Shown piece by piece: positions 57,102 through 64,000 of a DNA stretch of 64,000 nucleotides (the stretch's first letter is position 1; each line of letters begins with the position of its first letter). The stretch is from Setoptus koraiensis (Eukaryota; Arthropoda): assembly GCA_048013815.1 (NCBI GenBank), contig CM106586.1:620001-684000 (forward strand), given 5' to 3'. A program made the translations under genes and the position numbers. Below the pieces are notes generated by a model that was not told where the DNA came from, searched no databases, and was given only the letters and a program-made list of their open reading frames with translations.

Positions 57102-57107
57102 AATAAA
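57102..57107 (+). promoter_or_regulatory. Talin polyadenylation signal
   Basis: AATAAA about 150 bases after the talin stop, in AT-rich DNA. Confidence 0.5.
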
Positions 57108-57597
57108 TTTTATGTTCATAGACTCATTCATTGATTCAACTAATCATGTTAACTTTAATGACAACAATCATATCAATAGAAAAGAAATAATAAAAAGCTA
57201 CCAGGAACCAACTCGATGTTGTTGAATGTAGTTTTTCAGTGTATAATCGATTCCTTGAATAGCAAAGATTTTCATCTCACGTAAACTTGTCATGTCTGGA
57301 TAATCCAATTTTAAATGGTAGTAGTCGAGACCATCTTGCTTCAACTAACTGGTCAGAGTTGGATATTTGACTTGTCGAATATCTGTGCAAATGGAAATCG
57401 AACTTTCTAGATTCATTTGTTCGAATTTGGCGCCTTGATTTGCGCGTTAACTGATGACTTTTAGCTCTATACTCTCTTGGACAATCAGTGTATCGCATCT
57501 GATTCACGTGAAATCTTCTATAGTATTTAAAAAACAATTCATACCATTTCAATCAGAAGAAAATATTCATTGACTCTTAACCATTCAGCTTGCCAGG

Positions 57598-58662
57598 ATG
57601 CCCATCGACTACAGTAAATGGAAGACCATTGAAGTTAGTGATGATGAGGACGACACACATCCTAATATCGATAATGCCTCCTTATTCAGATGGAGGCATC
57701 AAGCGCGTGTTGAGAGAATGGAAAAAATGAATCAAGAGAAACAGAAGTTATTGAAAGAAAAGCAGGAGGCCGAAGAAAAATTGAAAAAACTAAAGGATAC
57801 TGATCCATCAGCACCTGCTGTGGAGGAGGCAAAAGTTAAACTGGAAGAAGTATCAAAAAAGTTCCAACAAGTAGAACTAGAGGAGAAACAGCAACCCTGG
57901 AATGTTGATACCATCTCGAAACCAAAGTGGGAAAAAACAATAATCAACAATCCTGTCAAAGTTGATAAAGCTCCGTTGACAGAAGAGGAGAAGGAACGTC
58001 GATACAATGAATTTGTCAAGAAACATGAAAGTGACATAAAGAAATTCGGTATGTTGAGCAAGTGGGATGATTGTAAAAAGTTTCTTATGGATGAACCCAA
58101 TTTGTGCTGTGAGGAAACAGCAAACTATCTAACACTTTGGTGCCTCAATTTGGAAATTGAAGGCAAAAGCAATCTGATGGAGCATGTAGCCAAACAGGCA
58201 ATTTCCATGCAATATATGCTGGAATTAGCAAAACAATTAGATGTAGATGCGCGTGGTTGCATATCATCTTTTTTCACAAAAATTCAGAAAGCTGAACAAC
58301 AGTACATTGATGTTTTTAACGAAGAGGTGGAGTCATTCAAGAATAGAATACGCGAACGTGCTAGAATTCGCATAGAGGCCTCAACTAGAGAGATCGAAGA
58401 AGAAGAACGCAAGAAACGCTTAGGCCCGGGAGGATTAGATCCACTGGAGGTTTTCGAAACCCTTCCTAAACAACTTCAGGAATGTTTTGAGTCCAAGGAT
58501 ATCTCGATGCTTCAAAGAGTAATTGCGGAGATGGATGTTGAAGATGCAAAGTATCATATGAAGAGGTGTGTGGACTCCGGGCTGTGGGTGCCAGATGCTA
58601 AAGATAGCGAGACAACCGCAGGCGATAATTATGAAGAATTGCCAGCTTCCAAAACGGCATGA
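57598..58662 (+). CDS. CDC37: Cdc37, Hsp90 kinase co-chaperone
   Basis: 354 residues in a single exon (human 378). The N-terminus has the invariant MPIDYSKW start, a CK2 site (EVSDDEDDTHPNID, Ser14 equivalent to human Ser13) and SLFRWRHQARVERME. A charged coiled coil follows at about 45-105. The middle Hsp90-binding region (EETANYLTLWCLNLE; EHVAKQAISMQYMLELAKQL) and a C-terminal helical region (LGPGGLDPLEVFETLP; KDISMLQRVI) complete the family layout. It loads protein kinases onto Hsp90 in the cytosol. It may help ULK in this window as a client kinase, though nothing in the layout links them. Convergent with mitoribosomal S21. Confidence 0.96.
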   Translation: MPIDYSKWKTIEVSDDEDDTHPNIDNASLFRWRHQARVERMEKMNQEKQKLLKEKQEAEEKLKKLKDTDPSAPAVEEAKVKLEEVSKKFQQVELEEKQQPWNVDTISKPKWEKTIINNPVKVDKAPLTEEEKERRYNEFVKKHESDIKKFGMLSKWDDCKKFLMDEPNLCCEETANYLTLWCLNLEIEGKSNLMEHVAKQAISMQYMLELAKQLDVDARGCISSFFTKIQKAEQQYIDVFNEEVESFKNRIRERARIRIEASTREIEEEERKKRLGPGGLDPLEVFETLPKQLQECFESKDISMLQRVIAEMDVEDAKYHMKRCVDSGLWVPDAKDSETTAGDNYEELPASKTA

Positions 58663-58834
58663 AAAGTCTATGATCTTCGATTAAAAAAAAACATTATATC
58701 CAATTTCTATTCACTGAGAAAGATGAGTCTATCCAGTACTAATTACTTTTAATGTGTTATGATAATTTAATTTCGTTCTCGTCTCTATCGCATCGAGCAA
58801 CTTGAATAGTACTATAATGGCCGAAGTGACTGCA

Positions 58835-59095
58835 CTAGTATCCGAGCCAGGGGTCCGCTCTGTTCTTTCTAAGAACAAGTTTGATTCTTCTGTCCATATC
58901 TTCGTCATAGATGGCTTTGCATATCTCAAAACTTTTGCGCCTTCTTGTTTGAAAGGGTTTCTCACAGTACCTGGTTCTTCTATGTTTACCAAACACATCT
59001 TCTACAGCTAATATTCTATTGAGTACACGGAAAGCATCTCCGAATTTCCCATCTTTGACCAAAATGGTCCTGGAGAGAAATTGTTTGTGTCTCAT
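58835..59095 (-). CDS. MRPS21: Mitochondrial ribosomal protein bS21m
   Basis: 86 residues, one exon, length equal to the human protein (87). Conserved features: N-terminal KQFLSRTILVKDG, the RVLNRILAVED helix, a basic TRRRKSFEICKAIY stretch and the C-terminal signature RKNRADPWLGY (human RKNRADPWQGC). It is a small-subunit protein of the mitochondrial ribosome. The ATG at 59095 is the only start giving the full family N-terminus. Confidence 0.95.
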   Translation of the reverse strand: MRHKQFLSRTILVKDGKFGDAFRVLNRILAVEDVFGKHRRTRYCEKPFQTRRRKSFEICKAIYDEDMDRRIKLVLRKNRADPWLGY

Positions 59096-59331
59096 GTTTA
59101 TATTTATATAGTAGTAGTCTTCGCTTGATAATATAACATGTATTGTTGATATTTAGCAGGTAATATCGATTTACATAGAATCAATTAGTAAAAGATATTA
59201 CACATATTGTGAAATTCACGTGGGCTCTAACAAAATTATTACAGTAAGAATCATACGCGCGAATTACAAATTTTGGTGAAAAAGTTTTTCATTATTTTTT
59301 GTTTATTTTGAAATTGAAAGAATTCGTAGGT

Positions 59332-59730
59332 TTATGGTTTACGGTTTAGTTGATTTGGTTTTTCGCAAATCAACAGCCTTTTATAAGATAAGCGCCTATT
59401 TCTAAGAATGTTCTGATCGAAAGGGCATATCACTGCTGGTCTAGGATGAAACTGTAAAGATGCTTCTCCACCCCATTGATAAGGTTTTTGCGTTTGAATA
59501 ACATTCTTTTGAATTGGTTGTTGCTGTTGTAATGGCTGTTGCCTGGGTTGTTGGTTTTGTGCATTAGTACTTTTGACTTCTTTAATTGATGATATCTTCT
59601 CAACATGGGCCTTATGTCTTGTTTTTATGTGATTATCTAGGGCTTGTGGTTTCAAAACTTGACTACAGATATCACATACAAGAAGGTAAAATTCATCCCA
59701 TTCTGGATATTGGTACATATTTACAGACAT
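59332..59730 (-). CDS. Ataxin-7-like zinc-finger protein (SAGA DUB module type)
   Basis: 132 residues. Residues 12-42 match the N-terminal zinc finger of ataxin-7 (DEFYLLVCDICSQVLKPQAL), with ligands C19, C22, H34 and H39. A Gln-rich linker (QQPRQQPLQQQQPIQ) follows, then FHPRPAVICPF, which resembles a segment found after the SCA7 domain in ataxin-7 proteins. The SCA7 zinc domain proper is not visible. Ataxin-7/Sgf73 anchors the deubiquitinase module in SAGA. This may be a short paralogue, or further exons may lie downstream. It is head-to-tail with S21 (236 bases). Confidence 0.65.
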   Translation of the reverse strand: MSVNMYQYPEWDEFYLLVCDICSQVLKPQALDNHIKTRHKAHVEKISSIKEVKSTNAQNQQPRQQPLQQQQPIQKNVIQTQKPYQWGGEASLQFHPRPAVICPFDQNILRNRRLSYKRLLICEKPNQLNRKP

Positions 59731-61691
59731 CTAATATTGTCCTTTTGGTGTGTTGATTAGGTAAATTATAAATTGTAATAATAGGAGAAAGAAAGATGTG
59801 AGTACAAGAGGGCAATGTTATTTCCCAGTATCGACATGAAATCTAATAGCAACCGATGTTATTTTTTCATTTGATTGCGGCTTGCGCACACCATTCAAAG
59901 CGCGAGTTTCGAACCTAATTTATAGTAAGAATTTATTTGGAATTCCAAGAAAAACAATAGGTTATCTTTTCCCAAAATTTTCATCGATGTCCCTCAAAAG
60001 TGTTGTCGTTGTCCAACTGCTACATGTAAATATGTCTATCAGTTACTTGACTATAATCGTCTCTTATTGCAATGCTTCTGGGCTGATAATTTATTCATTT
60101 GTGCGCAATTCAAGGTGAGATATCCTTCATAGTGTAGCATTTGCTCCATTCTGATGGCAAACAAACAAACTAAAGAAGTCATCATTTAACAGTTGACTGT
60201 TCTTACTATTTACAAATATAAAATCAACAATAATTCTACATGTGCATCGCCGATGTGAGACGAGGTCTATGATAAATGGAATTGGTTTTGCCCATGCAAT
60301 GACAGTTGGCGATAGTACTTTGATTCGTGAAACAACACGTTCACAAACGGCCGGAAAAAGTGGGTTTTTACCAAAACTCAAAATAATCAACAATCTATTT
60401 TTCTTTATCTGTACACCAGTACTGTTAGTGATTCTGCATGAAAAGAATTTACTTCTATTTTTACTCTTCTAACATATCAGGTTAGAAAAGTTGAAGTCAG
60501 GCAAGAGTCTTACTATTTGTTTAATTGACCAATTGTTAGAAGAGAGTTTTAAACAATAACAGGTATATTGAATAATATCATTGATCATTCAACTATTAGT
60601 ATGTTTGATTTGTTCACCCAACCAAATAACAACTAACAAAGTCTAACTTTTCTTTAACTTTGCTTACAGTAGTAAACTTATGACGCAAGTAACAAGTATT
60701 GTTTGGCTGGCTTCGTTTGTTAGCAACTCTTTATCTAGCTATAGCAATTAAAGTACAAGCATGTAATCAGCAACAACAACAACAACTACAGCCGCCAATA
60801 ATACTGCAAGTAAGTTGAAGTAACTTGTTGCATGCTGCTTGTTCATCGATAGAATAGTTTAACTGAATGAACCAAGTCGGTGTGAAACTTAACGGTTACG
60901 CGATAAGAAAGAGAAGGGCGTTCACTTGGGGTTAGTTAAGTCAATTCAAAGTCAAGTTCGTCGAACACTTGCACTAACGTTTTCACAATTAACTAACTAA
61001 GACATTGATAGAATTCAGAGGCTTTAGTTTTCTCTGGTTTCATTATCAGATCTTTCACCATTTCACTTAAACAAGCAAGCCTTGAATACAATATGACATT
61101 AGAACGGTATGTTCAGGGGAAAACCGTTTTCCATCGTGGAATTATGATGTCAATAAAGAATTTCTTTTTATTATAAAAAGCACCACTTAAGCATGTTTCA
61201 GCTCAGATTGATCAATTCTATGTTGGTAAGTTTAGTGTGTTTTTCTCTATTGTCACCTCCATCGGTGGCACCATGATTAATTTATTGGGTTTTTCCTACA
61301 AAACCGTTAGAAAGTCGATTATTGTTCTCCTGTGAACAACTTCTTACAGAGAGGATTCATCCAAGAAAAATAATGTGCCCGCCCATTGTGCAACTTGATT
61401 TTTCAACTAGATCTATCATTATTTTAGATGATTCCTCGCCATAAACTTTTCAACTTGACAAAAATTTGTATTTAAGGGACACTTTGTTTCTTTGGTTGTA
61501 TCAGTTTGATTTCTCAAGTACCTAACAAAGATCAACCACTCATAAACAACTAGTTATAGTTTGTTTTGACTAATCTCAAATATTACCAAAGAAAACATAT
61601 TAGCTAGACAGATCAATATACTAGAAATATCTCCAGCAATTTTACTATTGAGTAACAAGAACAGAAGCAAACATTCAACAAGAATATCACC
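59731..61691. other. Intergenic region, no supported gene
   Basis: AT-rich DNA with small open frames (59882-60118, 60242-60472 on plus) that have no recognised content, and a short CAA run near 60772. It presumably contains the promoter of the secreted-protein gene. Confidence 0.5.
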
Positions 61692-62290
61692 ATGAACTCA
61701 GTAAACATCAATAAATCAATCAACATTTGCAATTGCATTGTAATCTTGATTGTAATTTCAGTGTCACTGATAAACGCTAGATTAATACGTCGTCCCATTC
61801 ATGATGAATACGGATATGGCCAGGACAGTTATGGAGCTATGGGTGCGCCAACAGGTGAGAGAGCGATCATAAAAGTAAGAGGAGCCCGACATCCAATTGA
61901 TGGCTCTGCTCCGCAAAAGCTTGCAATTGAGGATGACCCCTATCGCGGTCCATTACCTAGGGGTATTTATGACAATGTCGACAATTATCGCGGCCGTGCT
62001 GATTATCCATATGGAATGATGCAACAATCAAGCTATGGAGGGTAAGTTTATCGATATCATGCCGATTACTAAGAACTTTTGAGATTAAAAGATTAGCTAG
62101 ATTATTTGTGATCATTTCATTCAAAAAATACCAATGCTTTTATTGATTATAATGCTTACCATAAACTTAAAATTCATTTAAAATAATGACCAGATATGGC
62201 CGTCAACCTTACCAAGGCTATGGAATGCCATCGAGAATCGCAGTAACAGGTGCTTTCCCTTACGGTTATGGCTCCAGATATGGAAGATAG
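61692..62290 (+). CDS. Secreted Gly/Tyr-rich protein ending SRYGR
   Basis: Two exons, 61692-62041 and 62194-62290 (GT...AG), giving 148 residues. The signal peptide ends near residue 29 (CIVILIVISVSLINA). The mature part is rich in Gly, Tyr, Pro and Arg (DEYGYGQDSYGAMG; DDPYRGPLPRGIYDNVDN; PYQGYGMPSRIAVTG) and ends FPYGYGSRYGR. The Gly-Arg end would be an amidation and cleavage signal, and SRY-amide is the C-terminus of RYamide neuropeptides, but the rest resembles a cuticle or structural glycine-rich protein. Exon 1 ends in a phase that also fits the exon at 62746. Confidence 0.7.
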
Positions 62291-62745
62291 CAATATAATT
62301 AGAATGCTCTTGCTTCAAAACTAGATAGCTATTCATTTATTTCACAATATCCATACGCATTGTGTCTAATTGATAGAAGCCATTTTACAATGTGCCACTA
62401 AATGAGAGCTCCGCATGCATGATAACAAAAATTCGATTTTTTAAAAATAATTTTGATTTTGTGTCAGTAATCAAATAAAAACGAACGCCAAACCAAGCTT
62501 GTATAAATCAAAAAATTGTATATATCACAGTAGAATCGACACTGTACTCTTTGCTTTATATTGTTGTTTGCTTTGAAATTGATGCCTTTTCATATTTTTT
62601 TCACTCCTTTCAATTGATACAATTTAGGTATCGTTGATATAAGAATTGATTTCATCAATACGATGTGAATTTTTAATTAACCTTATTAACTTTATTATCA
62701 TCATCCTATATAAAATAATATCATCATATTGCTAAATCAATTCAG

Positions 62746-63097
62746 GTTAGAAGATTTCTTTGAGCCAGATTTCAAGATTCGCGCAAAGGTTAAAGTTGCT
62801 GGCAGCAAGCCAAGCAAATGTCGTTTTATCTCAAACGCTGACAGTGAAATACCAGAGCTAGGTCTAGATTCAGCCCGTTTGAAAATTGATTGCAATCTGA
62901 ATCCCATCCGTATGGCCAATGCAGCTTTGAAAGTAGCGAAGCAATATAAGAAACATAGAAACAGTAGACAAAAGAAGAATAAAAGAGGAAGAGCTCCCGA
63001 TCGATCAGTAAGATCGAATTCCAAACATCGAACGACAACAATAGCAATAAATAAAAATGTTGTGTCAAAACATCACAGACAAAACGATTACGACTAA
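62746..63097 (+). CDS. Terminal exon of a basic protein, possibly an alternative end of the upstream gene
   Basis: Open from an acceptor (AATTCAG at 62739-62745) to a stop at 63097, about 117 residues without a starting ATG. It begins EDFFEPDFKIRAKVKV, has an SRFIS-type neutral middle (KCRFISNADSEIPELG) and a strongly basic tail (KKHRNSRQKKNKRGRAPDR). No family is recognised. It needs one base to complete its first codon, the same phase as 62194, so the donor at 62041 could splice to either. Confidence 0.45.
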
Positions 63098-64000
63098 TTT
63101 GATTCCAAGTGTCAACGGTTTCATAGAAAGATAATTGCACAATGTACAAACTACTGTATTATGTTATTTCACTTAAATTGTGTCATAGAAGAAACTTTCT
63201 CAATTAATTGTTGTATACGCTGTTCTAACAAGATCAGTTAATCAGGATTAATTTGTCAGTTAGTTAGCTATCAAATGTATAAAGCAATCACTTTTATGTA
63301 TCTTTATATCAATTGTAATTACCAACCATAGCAAAGCAATGTATAATCGGTTTTAACTATAATTTATATCTATTGGCATTGTTGCACTGAAACAGTTAAA
63401 TGAGTTTTCCAAAAAACTGAAGATAAGCCGCTCCATGCCTTATAGTTTCTTTGATGGCGACCAAATGAAGAATAAAGAGTCTTCATCCCAAATAATTCAA
63501 TGTTGACAGTATTGATTGTATTGATTGTATTCTCATCGAAACGGTTCAAACAAGTAATAAGATTGCGGTAATAGTCAAACGCTATATAGAAGCTTCAATA
63601 GTTAATGAATGTCATTTGTGGTCAAAAAAAAAAGAATAATATGTAATAAATCTTTTGTGGATATATCTAGATATTTTCACAACGTTGAGATCGTTTTGAA
63701 TCAGGAGAAACTATACTCTAATGGATGTCACGTTTATCAAACAATCGATTCTTTAATTAGTGTAACTTCAACGCTGATTTAGCAACAATTAGCAAAAATC
63801 CAAGGATAGTAATGTGATTATTTATTGCGCCATCTATTAATGGTGATGAACATGTGTAGCAGTGAATACTAGTAGAGTATTTAACCTAGATTCTATATAT
63901 ATCGACAGATGGAATTCTCTCTTATTCGATGATTCAATATATGAACATAGAAAAAAAAAGATATGAAGGAAGGGAAGGAGAGAAAGGGAAAGAGAGCAAA
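63098..64000. other. AT-rich intergenic DNA
   Basis: No gene seen to the right edge; only short AT-rich runs and a purine-rich stretch in the last 50 bases. Confidence 0.6.

Noticed and set aside
58729-59011. Other frames overlapping mitoribosomal S21
   Set aside because: Shadows of the S21 coding sequence, which is an unambiguous family match.

Overview
This window reads as nuclear DNA of a metazoan, most likely an arthropod and possibly a mite-like chelicerate. The animal genes are talin, ULK/Atg1, Cdc37, CCDC22, LAPTM, CISD and mitoribosomal S21. Introns are short (about 75-275 bp), intergenic DNA is AT-rich, and Helentron, pogo, Copia and Ty3 elements are present. The species cannot be named from sequence alone. 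Two 500-base N runs (11615-12114, 30552-31051) are scaffold gaps.

The window has two halves. From 1 to about 37.2 kb it is almost entirely repeats. Three 157-bp satellite families (1-1865, 8940-9500, 12115-16595) differ over most of their length but share one short core around the perfect palindrome GAACATGTTC. Foldback-like elements whose ends are capped by a palindrome with arms AGCGCTTAATT/AATTAAGCGCT occur at 3848-4898, 7926-17336, from 11086, and up to 32818. The largest carries two of the satellite arrays between long inverted arms. Fossil pieces of a Ty3-type (5491-7925) and a Copia-type (32819-35507) LTR retrotransposon lie between them. An 11.6-kb Helentron (18227-29836) has matching 13-bp terminal inverted motifs and one long open frame carrying Rep (HUH/Y2), Pif1-like helicase, a degenerate endonuclease-like domain and a Ulp1-like protease. 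Its coding region is flanked on both sides by minisatellites with the same motif, and its right arm is a run of perfect hairpins set in trinucleotide-rich DNA. A structurally intact pogo/Tigger transposon (35510-37139) closes the repeat half.

From 37.3 kb to the end is ordinary host gene space. CCDC22 (+) and ULK1/2 (-) are convergent. LAPTM (+) and CISD (-) are convergent. A talin gene follows, then Cdc37 (+), convergent with mitoribosomal S21 (-), then an ataxin-7-like zinc-finger gene (-). A secreted Gly/Tyr-rich protein gene with two possible terminal exons lies near the right edge. The genes cover endosomal sorting (CCDC22, LAPTM), autophagy (ULK), adhesion (talin), chaperoning (Cdc37) and mitochondria (CISD, S21); no operon-like logic is seen.

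The observations most worth following are the talin gene, which keeps the FERM head, R1-R2 and the last rod bundles but lacks the middle of the rod inside one uninterrupted exon; the conserved palindromic box shared by three 157-bp satellites; the Helentron whose coding minisatellite fades into the transposase N-terminus; and the palindrome-capped foldback family.
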